DNA of 6,753 bases from Bacillota bacterium (GTDB lineage Bacteria > Bacillota > Clostridia > Peptostreptococcales > Anaerovoracaceae), in assembly GCA_022793975.1 (NCBI GenBank), contig JAAWDW010000095.1:1-6753 (forward strand), in the 5' to 3' direction. The translations under genes were made by a program, and so were the position numbers. The notes under the pieces are model-generated. The model did not search any database. It worked only from the letters and a program-made list of their open reading frames with translations, and was not told where the DNA came from. Shown here piece by piece: positions 1 through 6,309 of the stretch (its first letter is position 1; every line of letters starts with the position of its first letter).

Positions 1-1902
1 ACTTGCATTTATCTTTACCTGTACAGGTGTATTGCTGTTTCCTGTATTTCCGTTTCCGAGCGCTATCGATGCTCCCCACGTCCATACTGTTCCGTCTGCC
101 TTTAGCACCGCCATATGATTTGTTCCCGCTACTATCTGCGGTACCGCAATCTCACCGTCCCCCACAACTTCGAGATTTGTTACATAGAACTGTCCGTTTA
201 CTGTCATCGTAAGCTTTGTGCGTCCGCGCTTAGCTCCTGTGATATTCGTTCCTGAAATCGTACCGAGAGAAGCATCTGTAAGCTTCAGATTTGACGGAGC
301 TGCCGAGCTGCCTGTTAGATCTCTTATGTAATCTGTAAGACTTTCAGCTCTGCCTATCTCTACACGGATCATATATCCGCTGTCACCTGTGCTTGCCGCG
401 CGCGGAGCCATCCTCGCTTCAGACATCATATTTGATGTTATCGGCTGCAGCTCAGTTTTCTCATCAGCAGCTGCTTCATTGTCATTTCCGTCATCCTCCG
501 AAACGGCCGGAGCAGGCTGCACATTATCTGTGCCGCCTGCTGCATCTTGGCCGTTTCCTAACGCTCCTGCAATATCTTCAGTCTCTTCCTTATTTTCATT
601 TCCTGCCGGAAGAGTATATTCCATTCTCACTGAAGCTGCCTGTGCGTTATCGGCGTTTGCTTTTTTCTGCGATTCTAATTTTTCTGCAATCCTTTTATCT
701 TCTTCAGCAGCCGTTGCCAGCATCTCTGCCAGCTCTTCTTTAGAAGGCTCATTGTTATTGCCTTCTGCTTTTTCATTTTCATCATTTGCCGCTTCACTGT
801 TTTCATTGTCGGCTGTTGTATTTGCAGTGTCTTTATTTTCAGCTTCCGAAGATTCGTCTTTACCGTTTATATTTTTGTCATCCGTATCTTCATCTTCTTT
901 GTTCTCGTCTAAATCATCTTTATTATCGTCTTTGTCTTCGTCTTCTTTATCACTGTCAGTTTTCTCAGTATTTTCCTCATCGTCTTCGAGATCTCCGAAA
1001 ACATTCAGATTCGGGACCTCCGTTTCCTTCATATCGTCATCCGAAGCATCAAAACTGTATCCGGCTTCAATAAGTGCATCCACATCTACACCAAGCTCCG
1101 CAACTTCCTCTTCCGAAAGTCTTCCGTGACCCATTTCCGTATACATCTCGATAAAGAACTTAGCCACTTCGATAGTCTCCGCATTCTTTATCTGTTCCTT
1201 TATCGAATCGGCTGTTTCAAGATTTGTGATCGATTCGTTATCGGCATTGTTGTTTCCGTTTTCATCCTGACCCGACATAAGCTGCTCAAGGAGTTCTGCA
1301 AGCTCAGGGTCTTCTTCGCTCATTCCAAGATACGCTTTACCTTCGGCTTTGAGAGGATTTGCCGAATCTGCCGTACCGTTTACTGTTGCCGTATATGTAA
1401 CGTCCTCGCCCATTTCGGCGCTGTTCCACGTCATTTCGGCAGTTGAGAGGAGCATCAGACGGCGTTTGCCATCTTCTGCGAGTCTGCCTTCTACGAGCTG
1501 CACCGATACATTATCTATTGAGAGTTTTTCCTCATTGCTTGTTTCCCACTTAACGACGTTGCCAAAAGCATCCGCAGTATCAGAAAGTCTTCTCATTACC
1601 GTATTTGACTCAAGATCTGTAATCGCTTCTTCTCCGTCATTTACAAGCACTGTATAGCAGGCTGTAACTATTGCTTTCTGGCCGCTGCCCTGGAAAGGAA
1701 GTTCGGACATGTCAAAATGGATAGACCGATCCTCTGTCCATCCGTTTTCGTCCAGAACATTCTTATTATTCGCCTCCTCTCCGTCTCCCGCGGCATCTAT
1801 GCCGATGGATGAGAATGCGTAAGCAAAATCGCTTAATAGCATTGCCAGTATTATTAAAAATGCAATGCTACAGGTAAATATCTTCTTTAAACTCTCAGTC
1901 AT
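1..1902 (-). CDS. Secreted RCC1-repeat / Ig-like surface protein, N-terminal part (runs off left edge)
   Basis: The frame is open without a stop from the ATG at 1902 to base 1, giving 634 residues with the C-terminus missing. A GAGAGGAG ribosome binding site lies about 6 bases before the ATG. Residues 1-29 form a signal peptide: basic MTESLKK, a hydrophobic core and an AYA cleavage site, with no lipobox. Residues 30 to about 300 are unrecognised. Residues 305-356 are an acidic linker with 28 Asp/Glu in 52 residues, followed by more Glu/Asn/Ala-rich sequence and a probably helical stretch (about 380-414). Residues about 536-580 resemble a Big_2 Ig-like domain (TISGTNITGAKRG, then TKLTMTVNG). 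Residues 590-634 match the start of an RCC1/alpha-tubulin-suppressor repeat (GTNHMAVLKADGTVWTWG, then ALGNG and TPVQV). More RCC1 blades probably follow outside the window. The protein is inferred to be extracellular, probably for binding or adhesion; no enzyme motif is visible. The RCC1 call is firm, the role is not known. Confidence 0.85.
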   Translation of the reverse strand, partial: MTESLKKIFTCSIAFLIILAMLLSDFAYAFSSIGIDAAGDGEEANNKNVLDENGWTEDRSIHFDMSELPFQGSGQKAIVTACYTVLVNDGEEAITDLESNTVMRRLSDTADAFGNVVKWETSNEEKLSIDNVSVQLVEGRLAEDGKRRLMLLSTAEMTWNSAEMGEDVTYTATVNGTADSANPLKAEGKAYLGMSEEDPELAELLEQLMSGQDENGNNNADNESITNLETADSIKEQIKNAETIEVAKFFIEMYTEMGHGRLSEEEVAELGVDVDALIEAGYSFDASDDDMKETEVPNLNVFGDLEDDEENTEKTDSDKEDEDKDDNKDDLDENKEDEDTDDKNINGKDESSEAENKDTANTTADNENSEAANDENEKAEGNNNEPSKEELAEMLATAAEEDKRIAEKLESQKKANADNAQAASVRMEYTLPAGNENKEETEDIAGALGNGQDAAGGTDNVQPAPAVSEDDGNDNEAAADEKTELQPITSNMMSEARMAPRAASTGDSGYMIRVEIGRAESLTDYIRDLTGSSAAPSNLKLTDASLGTISGTNITGAKRGRTKLTMTVNGQFYVTNLEVVGDGEIAVPQIVAGTNHMAVLKADGTVWTWGASIALGNGNTGNSNTPVQVKINAS

Positions 1903-1918
1903 TTTTTCTCCTCTCTCG

Positions 1919-1939
1919 TTAAATTTGAATAGAATTTAA
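1919..1939. repeat. Short AT-rich inverted repeat beside the ribosome binding site
   Basis: TTAAATT (1919-1925) and AATTTAA (1933-1939) are exact reverse complements around a 7-base loop. The element ends a few bases from the GAGAGGAG ribosome binding site of the RCC1-repeat gene. With only A-T pairs it would be weak as RNA, so chance is a real alternative. Confidence 0.25.
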
Positions 1940-1995
1940 TAGATATTTTAAACGTTCATTCAGTTTTTATTTCTTTATTATTTCTGTACCTTGCC

Positions 1996-2022
1996 ATTAT
2001 ATGTCACATTTTCACATATAAT
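1996..2022. repeat. Perfect 9-bp inverted repeat (possible operator or leader hairpin)
   Basis: ATTATATGT (1996-2004) and ACATATAAT (2014-2022) are exact reverse complements separated by 9 bases. The dyad lies just downstream of the proposed transcription start, so it could be a repressor site or a hairpin in the mRNA leader. Both arms are AT-rich and no regulator family is recognised. Confidence 0.4.
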
Positions 2023-2040
2023 TTTCAATATACACGTCTA

Positions 2041-2108
2041 ATTGTAACACAGTCCACATAAAATCACCACATATTTTTTACTGTTTTTTGATTTTTTTCG
2101 ACTTTTTT
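2041..2108 (-). promoter_or_regulatory. Candidate promoter of the RCC1-repeat gene with phased A-tracts
   Basis: Read on the minus strand, an extended -10 (TGT followed by TACAAT at 2041-2046) sits 17 bases from a weak -35 (TGGTGA, 2064-2069). Directly upstream are four A-tracts on this strand (2074-2079, 2084-2089, 2092-2098, 2103-2108), centred about 8.5-10.5 bases apart. This spacing is close to one helical turn and is typical of curved DNA or an UP element. Transcription would start near 2034 and give a leader of about 130 bases. An alternative -10 (TATAAT at 1996-2001) exists, but its best -35 (TTGAAA, 2023-2028) is 21 bases away, which is too far. Confidence 0.45.
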
Positions 2109-2312
2109 AATATCATTAATTAAACATCACCATACTATATACTGCATATCGTATTATTTTCGGATATATTTCATTAACCCATACATAATATGCTGTCTTT
2201 TCAACATAATGTTTAACAATATATGCGGTTACATTTCTTTAAAATCACTTCAATAATCTGCAAATGCTCATACCAGGTCTTGGGAATCTACCATTTTAAT
2301 ACAATTCTTGTC

Positions 2313-2344
2313 ACATTTTATCAAACCACCCATTGTTAAAATGT
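2313..2344. other. Stem-loop immediately after the yicC stop codon
   Basis: ACATTTTA (2313-2320) and TAAAATGT (2337-2344) pair perfectly. A further CAA/TTG pairing (2322-2324 with 2333-2335) follows one mismatch, leaving an 8-base loop. It starts 3 bases after the yicC stop. The leftward transcript has no U-run after it, so it is a poor intrinsic terminator for yicC. It may protect the 3' end or be incidental. Confidence 0.3.
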
Positions 2345-2346
2345 TT

Positions 2347-3231
2347 TTACTCAATATTCTGCACTTGTTCGCGGATCTTCTCTATCTCCGATTTCATTTC
2401 CAGCATCAAGTTTGTTATTTCTATATCGTTTGCTTTTGAGCCGATAGTATTAGCCTCTCTGTTCATCTCCTGCACAAGAAAATCAAGCTTCTTTCCATCC
2501 GGTTGATTGCTGTTCGAAAGTATATTTTTAAGCTGTATCGTATGACTGTCAAGACGTACAAGTTCTTCTGTTATGCTCGATTTATCCGCAAATACAGCCG
2601 CTTCCAGCAGTATACGGTCTTCCGGAACAGTCACACTCTTGCCCACCAACTCTGTTATACGTTCTCGCAGCTTTTCTTCATACGCTTTTGTTACAAGAGG
2701 CGATCTTTCCCCGATTTTATTTGCCAATACTCTGATCGTTTCACCCCTCATTATCAGATCTTCGGCAAGCTTAGCACCCTCAATCCTGCGCATTTCGTCA
2801 ATCTTCTCCAATGCGTCCGAAACCGCGGCAAGAAGTGCTTTTGTTATTTCCTCTTCATCTTCAATATTCGGTACAGGTTTCATAACATCAGGAAGTGTTG
2901 CAAGAAACTGCAGTGTAATATTGCTGTCAAGACCAAATTCAGTCGCAAGTTCATTGAGATTATCGCAGTATTGCTTTGCTATCATCGTATTAAGCTTAAC
3001 ATTTACATCGGATTCCGCAGTATTTTCAACGAGAATAGATACATCTGCTTTTCCGCGTCGCAGAGTTTCCTTTACCGTATTCTTTATTTTATCCTCAGCA
3101 AACGAATAACGTCTCGGCATTCTGACGCTTATGTCGCTGTATCTGTGATTCACCGACTTTATTTCAACCATTATGTTTCTCTTACCGTCAGTGTATTCGC
3201 TTCTCCCGAAGCCGGTCATACTTTTTACCAT
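2347..3231 (-). CDS. yicC: YicC/YloC-family endoribonuclease
   Basis: A complete 294-residue protein, the usual length for the family. The N-terminal YicC domain begins with the hallmark MTGFGR (5-10), then the conserved KSVNHRYSD block (25-33) and RRGK (58-61). The C-terminal DUF1732 part has EGAKLAEDL (151-159), ITEELVRLDSH (220-230) and the signature GKKLDFLVQEMNREANT (246-262) followed by GSKAND. It ends in EIEKIREQVQNIE. All family blocks are intact. Family members are described as cytoplasmic metal-dependent endoribonucleases; E. coli YicC acts in RNA turnover. The ATG at 3231 has an AGAGGAGA ribosome binding site 7 bases away and matches the usual MxKSMTGFGR start. The gene diverges from rqcH. 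In Bacillus, remA, gmk and rpoZ follow yicC; here only non-coding DNA follows. Confidence 0.96.
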   Translation of the reverse strand: MVKSMTGFGRSEYTDGKRNIMVEIKSVNHRYSDISVRMPRRYSFAEDKIKNTVKETLRRGKADVSILVENTAESDVNVKLNTMIAKQYCDNLNELATEFGLDSNITLQFLATLPDVMKPVPNIEDEEEITKALLAAVSDALEKIDEMRRIEGAKLAEDLIMRGETIRVLANKIGERSPLVTKAYEEKLRERITELVGKSVTVPEDRILLEAAVFADKSSITEELVRLDSHTIQLKNILSNSNQPDGKKLDFLVQEMNREANTIGSKANDIEITNLMLEMKSEIEKIREQVQNIE

Positions 3232-3278
3232 ACAATTCTCTCCTCTTTTCTATCTGTAAAATTTATGATAATATAAAT

Positions 3279-3302
3279 ATTATACAACCTTTGCGGCAAA
3301 AG
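3279..3302 (-). promoter_or_regulatory. Candidate yicC promoter
   Basis: On the minus strand a perfect TATAAT (3279-3284) lies about 48 bases upstream of the yicC ATG. The sequence about 18 bases further upstream is only a weak -35 (TTGCGG on the minus strand, near 3303-3308) and lies inside the adjacent hairpin. The predicted start is near 3272, giving a leader of about 40 bases. A protein or structure at the hairpin could therefore affect this promoter. Confidence 0.4.
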
Positions 3303-3310
3303 CCGCAAGG
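3288..3310. repeat. GC-rich hairpin between yicC and rqcH
   Basis: TTGCGGC (3291-3297) and GCCGCAA (3302-3308) form a perfect 7-bp stem with an AAAA loop, extended by CC/GG after a one-base bulge. No T-run follows on either strand, so it is not a standard terminator. It overlaps the likely yicC -35 region and lies in the expected 5' leader or promoter of rqcH. Its core is nearly the same as the apex of the terminator after rqcH. Confidence 0.6.
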
Positions 3311-3324
3311 ATAATAAAGAAATA

Positions 3325-3331
3325 AGGTGAT
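3325..3331 (+). promoter_or_regulatory. Ribosome binding site that fixes the rqcH start
   Basis: AGGTGAT matches the 16S anti-Shine-Dalgarno sequence over seven bases and stands 4 bases before the ATG at 3336. It includes the in-frame GTG at 3327. That GTG could add three residues (MII), but it lies inside the site and so is unlikely to be the start. Confidence 0.75.
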
Positions 3332-3335
3332 AATT

Positions 3336-5240
3336 ATGGCATTTGACGGACTTGTTACGCGCGCTGTTGCTCTGGAGCTTGCTGACAAAATCAAATATGG
3401 GAAAATCGAAAAAGTATATCAGCCCGATAATGACGAACTGATATTTAATATACACACACATACGGGAAATCTCAAACTTTACGCCTCGTGCAGCTCATCG
3501 CACGCACGCGTACACATTACGCACGAAAATTTTGAAAATCCGGCATCTCCCCCGGCATTCTGCATGCTTATGCGTAAGCATTTTTCCGGCGGTAGAATTA
3601 CGAATATCAGGCAGCGGGAAACGGAACGTATAATCGAAATAGATGTTGAAACAATGAATGAACTGGGTTTTTCCGTAAACAAAAGGCTCATTTTTGAGAT
3701 AATGGGCAAGCACAGCAATATAATAGCACTTGATATCGAATCCGGAAAAATAATTGATTGCATCAAACGCGTATCAATAGATGTGAACAGAGTAAGGCAG
3801 CTGCTTCCCGGCAAAATATACGAATATCCGCCGTCACAGGGTAAAATTCCACTCGATGAGATAACGGAAGAGTCATTTTCCGGTTTTAATAAATCAGCAT
3901 TTTTTTCAGGCTCTGTACTTGATGAAAATATGCTGGCGAAAGCAATTTTGGGAAAAGTGCAAGGCTTTTCTCCCGCGGTCTGTAATGATATTGCTGCGAA
4001 AATCTCTTCGGAAATCAGCAGTGCGGCGGGCAGCCACGTAAACAATCTTATCGATGAAAGAACTATTCCCGATGAAAAATCCGGCAACATAGGTTCTCTT
4101 GTCTGTAAAAATATTGCTGGCATCCGCAACATATTTTATTCATCGGAAAACAAAGAATACGGTCTCATAAATGTATCGGCAATGCCACCGCATTCAAATA
4201 CCGCTACGGAAAATACAAATACAGGCAGTTTCATTTTTACGCCTGTCGTCTATACGGACAAGGATGGCACTCCGGTCGAATTCCACATATTCCCTCTCGA
4301 TGCGTATGAAAATTACTATAATGCGCTTCGTTTCGATACAATAAGCGAAGCTGCAGAATACTTTTACAGCAATAAAAATTCTTCAAACCGCGTAAAACAG
4401 AAATCAAACGATATTTCGCGCGCTTTAAAATCGGCCCTGGACAAGCTTTATCTAAAAAAACAAAGACTTGCGGAGGATCTTCTTAAAGCGGAAAACTCTG
4501 AAGATTTCAGACTTTACGGGGAATTGCTCACAGCAAATATACACTTGGTGAAGTCCGGAGCCGAAAGCGTTACGGTCACAAATTACTACAACGGCGAGCT
4601 TGTGACAATCCCTCTTGATATAAGATACAGCCCGTCAAAGAACGCGCAAAGTTACTTTAAGAAATACGGAAAAGCGAAAACCGCTGTCAAAGAAAAGACC
4701 CTGCAGCTTGCAGAAACCGAAAAAGATATAGAATATCTCGAATCAGTATCTGTCTTTGCAGGCAACGCATCATCAATAGAAGAGATAGAAGAACTGAGAA
4801 ATGAGCTTGTCGAAAACGGTTATCTGCGTCGCAGAAAAAACGCTTTTCGCACTGCCAAGAGCAAAACCGCACCCTACGAATACTATACATCCGATGGATA
4901 CCGCGTACTCATCGGCAGAAACAATAAGGAAAACGATTTGCTCACTTTCAAAACCGCAGGAAACAAAGACATTTGGTTTCATACAAAAGATATTCCCGGC
5001 TCACACGTAATACTCTTTGCCGAGGGAGCCGCAGCCGGCGACATATCCGAAACCGCCATACTCGAAGCCGCTTCTCTGGCCGCATATTACAGCAAAGCCC
5101 GTGAATCGGAAAATGTTCCTGTTGACTATGTTCCCGTACGCTACGTAAAAAAGCCAAACGGCGCCAAGCCCGGTATGGTCATCTTTACAAATAACCGCAC
5201 TGTATGGGTAAATCCGCAAGTTCCAAATCTCCATAAATAA
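3336..5240 (+). CDS. rqcH: RqcH / NFACT-family ribosome quality-control factor (formerly FbpA-like)
   Basis: A complete 634-residue protein, longer than the roughly 570 usual for Bacillus. RqcH binds stalled 50S subunits carrying peptidyl-tRNA and recruits tRNA-Ala to add C-terminal alanine tails that mark the nascent chain for degradation. The NFACT-N domain starts with MAFDG and includes RVHIT (58-62), ENPASPPAFCMLMRKH (67-82) and EIMGKHSN (121-128). A central helical and coiled-coil part (about 350-500) contains FRLYGELLTAN (391-401), TVTNYYNG (413-420) and SPSKNAQSYF (432-441). The NFACT-R domain carries DIWFHTKDIPGSHVIL (545-560) and YVKKPNGAKPG (603-613). Oddities: the conserved tRNA-binding DR pair is Glu97-Arg98 here, and residues about 280-305 look like a Ser/Asn/Thr-rich insertion. 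The gene diverges from yicC and ends in a strong terminator. Older fibronectin-binding annotations of this family are not needed to explain it. Confidence 0.95.
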   Translation: MAFDGLVTRAVALELADKIKYGKIEKVYQPDNDELIFNIHTHTGNLKLYASCSSSHARVHITHENFENPASPPAFCMLMRKHFSGGRITNIRQRETERIIEIDVETMNELGFSVNKRLIFEIMGKHSNIIALDIESGKIIDCIKRVSIDVNRVRQLLPGKIYEYPPSQGKIPLDEITEESFSGFNKSAFFSGSVLDENMLAKAILGKVQGFSPAVCNDIAAKISSEISSAAGSHVNNLIDERTIPDEKSGNIGSLVCKNIAGIRNIFYSSENKEYGLINVSAMPPHSNTATENTNTGSFIFTPVVYTDKDGTPVEFHIFPLDAYENYYNALRFDTISEAAEYFYSNKNSSNRVKQKSNDISRALKSALDKLYLKKQRLAEDLLKAENSEDFRLYGELLTANIHLVKSGAESVTVTNYYNGELVTIPLDIRYSPSKNAQSYFKKYGKAKTAVKEKTLQLAETEKDIEYLESVSVFAGNASSIEEIEELRNELVENGYLRRRKNAFRTAKSKTAPYEYYTSDGYRVLIGRNNKENDLLTFKTAGNKDIWFHTKDIPGSHVILFAEGAAAGDISETAILEAASLAAYYSKARESENVPVDYVPVRYVKKPNGAKPGMVIFTNNRTVWVNPQVPNLHK

Positions 5241-5244
5241 AAAC

Positions 5245-5290
5245 AAAGGTTGTCTTTAGCGGCAAAAGATCCGCAAAAGACAACCTTTTT
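5245..5290. terminator. Bidirectional intrinsic terminator between rqcH and the hydrolase gene
   Basis: Arms 5245-5262 and 5271-5288 form an 18-bp stem with one A-A mismatch and an 8-base loop. TTTTT (5286-5290) follows on the plus strand, starting 4 bases after the rqcH stop. On the minus strand the stem is followed by a T-rich run (TTTGTTTTTATTT), so it can also end the hydrolase transcript, whose stop is at 5307. Confidence 0.9.
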
Positions 5291-5306
5291 ATCTCAAAAT
5301 ATATTT

Positions 5307-6146
5307 TTATATGCTTTTTACAAACTCTACTGCTGTTTTTATCACTTCATCGCCGCTTGCAAGCGGTCCACCGTTATGTATTTCGTGATAATATCCCTGC
5401 CATTCTATATATCTGCAATTAGGCTCATAAGCTGCAACCGCCCTGCTTCCCGAAACATCGCATATCATATCGGCATCGCCGTGCATCAGCAGCAGCGGTT
5501 TTCCGCGACCGCCGAAATTCCCTTCAAGTTTATTCTCATAAAGCGCCTTTCCGACATCAAAGCCGTCTGCCGCGCAGGCCGCCGTTATATAGCTGTGAAC
5601 AAACGGATCTTTATAGTATCCGCGCACATTAAGCGGATTCCCAAGTATTTTTTCGTCAATCCTCGAAGAAATCTGCAATTCCGGCTTTACTTTCGCCATA
5701 ATATGCGCAAAGGACACGACAGCCTTGGGAAAAGGTTTATACAGCTTTATCCACGGCGCAGAAATTATGTAAGCGGAAGGGATGCGCGACTTATTTCCGC
5801 GTATTCTGTAATCAAGCATAATATTGCCTCCCATACTGTGACCGTACATTATGATAGGAAGCCCCGGAAAATTACTTTCTGTATAGGTTATAAGAGCGTC
5901 TATATCAGACAATACTTCCCGTCTCGGAGCTGCATGACCGCGCGTACCCTCGGAAAGCCCATGTCCGCGATGATCCATACCGAGCACCGCAATTCCTTCA
6001 GCATTAAATGCTTTCGCAACTCTGTCATATCTTCCTTGATATTCTCCTATTCCATGAATAATGCACAGAACTTTCTGCGGATTTTCACAGTCCCAGCGGT
6101 ATCCCGCAATACTGACATTGCTCGGTACTCTGAAATTTTCAAACAT
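5307..6146 (-). CDS. Alpha/beta hydrolase, monoacylglycerol lipase / lysophospholipase-like
   Basis: A complete 279-residue protein of the Hydrolase_4 (serine aminopeptidase S33-like) family. The oxyanion-hole motif is HGIGEYQGRY (31-40), followed by the typical MDHRGHGLSEGTRGH block (57-71). The nucleophile is Ser104 in GHSMGG, the acid is probably Asp226 in HGDADM, and the base is His254 in YYHEIHN, so the triad is complete. Residues about 130-205 fit the variable cap over the active site, including the common YYKDPF segment. No signal peptide is seen, so it is probably cytoplasmic. The expected reaction is hydrolysis of monoacylglycerols, lysophospholipids or other small esters; the substrate cannot be read from sequence. 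The ATG at 6146 is chosen because GGAGG (6155-6159) is 8 bases away; the GTG at 6149 is a possible alternative. The gene appears monocistronic and shares its terminator with rqcH. Confidence 0.93.
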   Translation of the reverse strand: MFENFRVPSNVSIAGYRWDCENPQKVLCIIHGIGEYQGRYDRVAKAFNAEGIAVLGMDHRGHGLSEGTRGHAAPRREVLSDIDALITYTESNFPGLPIIMYGHSMGGNIMLDYRIRGNKSRIPSAYIISAPWIKLYKPFPKAVVSFAHIMAKVKPELQISSRIDEKILGNPLNVRGYYKDPFVHSYITAACAADGFDVGKALYENKLEGNFGGRGKPLLLMHGDADMICDVSGSRAVAAYEPNCRYIEWQGYYHEIHNGGPLASGDEVIKTAVEFVKSI

Positions 6147-6309
6147 CACAAATACCTCCGTTTACAATAACTCAATATTTTTTTACAATTGAAAACTTTA
6201 TTTTTGCAACTCCTAATATTTTTCGTTGCCGCTTTTCAGCAGATATACTATATTTTAATTGCCGGCGAGCTCTAATATAACTGATATAATATGAAGGAGA
6301 TTTTATAAA
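6147..6309. other. Divergent intergenic region between the hydrolase and small CxxC genes
   Basis: This AT-rich 163-bp region must hold promoters for both flanking genes. For the leftward hydrolase gene I see the GGAGG site and a weak TTGCAA followed about 16 bases later by TGTAAA, which is not convincing. For the rightward gene see the separate promoter entry. No other gene is visible. Confidence 0.5.
6226..6254 (+). promoter_or_regulatory. Candidate promoter of the small CxxC protein gene
   Basis: TTGCCG (6226-6231) and TATATT (6249-6254) are 17 bases apart and match the vegetative sigma-factor consensus at 4/6 and 5/6 positions. The start would be near 6261, giving a leader of about 50 bases that keeps the ribosome binding site intact. 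I do not see a clear sporulation sigma-F consensus (GYATA / GGnnAnAnTR). Confidence 0.35.

Larger units (their letters stand above)
1903..2346. other. AT-rich 444-bp intergenic region, no gene seen
   Basis: This stretch separates the yicC stop from the start of the RCC1-repeat gene; both genes are read leftwards. Both strands were scanned: only frames of about 10 codons or less follow ATG codons, and none has a convincing ribosome binding site. It is much more AT-rich than the flanking genes. It contains a likely promoter with phased A-tracts, a 9-bp dyad, a short AT-rich hairpin next to the RCC1-gene ribosome binding site, and a stem-loop at the yicC end. I see no riboswitch consensus, tRNA or insertion-sequence remnant. 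Positions about 2110-2310 hold nothing I can name. Confidence 0.7.

Noticed and set aside
389..1129. Long plus-strand frame encoding a Ser/Phe/Leu-rich protein
   Set aside because: It is the antisense of the acidic linker: GAA/GAT-rich codons read as TTC/ATC/TCT on the other strand. It has no ribosome binding site and the minus-strand frame has clear domains.
1903..2034. Possible c-di-GMP or other riboswitch in the leader of the surface-protein gene
   Set aside because: No riboswitch core sequence or GC-rich multi-stem fold is visible; the leader is nearly all A and T.
2503..3276. Plus-strand frames opposite yicC, including a second one at 2573-3109
   Set aside because: They are mirror frames of a fully conserved YicC coding sequence and have no family features.
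3479..4132. Minus-strand frame opposite rqcH
   Set aside because: It lies wholly inside the conserved RqcH coding sequence, with no recognisable product.
5250..6170. Plus-strand 306-residue frame opposite the hydrolase gene
   Set aside because: The minus-strand frame has a complete Ser-Asp-His triad and a ribosome binding site. The plus-strand frame is a shadow that begins inside the terminator.
6285..6290. Perfect TATAAT just before the small CxxC gene
   Set aside because: A start about 7 bases downstream would fall inside the AAGGAGA ribosome binding site, so it is unlikely to be the working -10.
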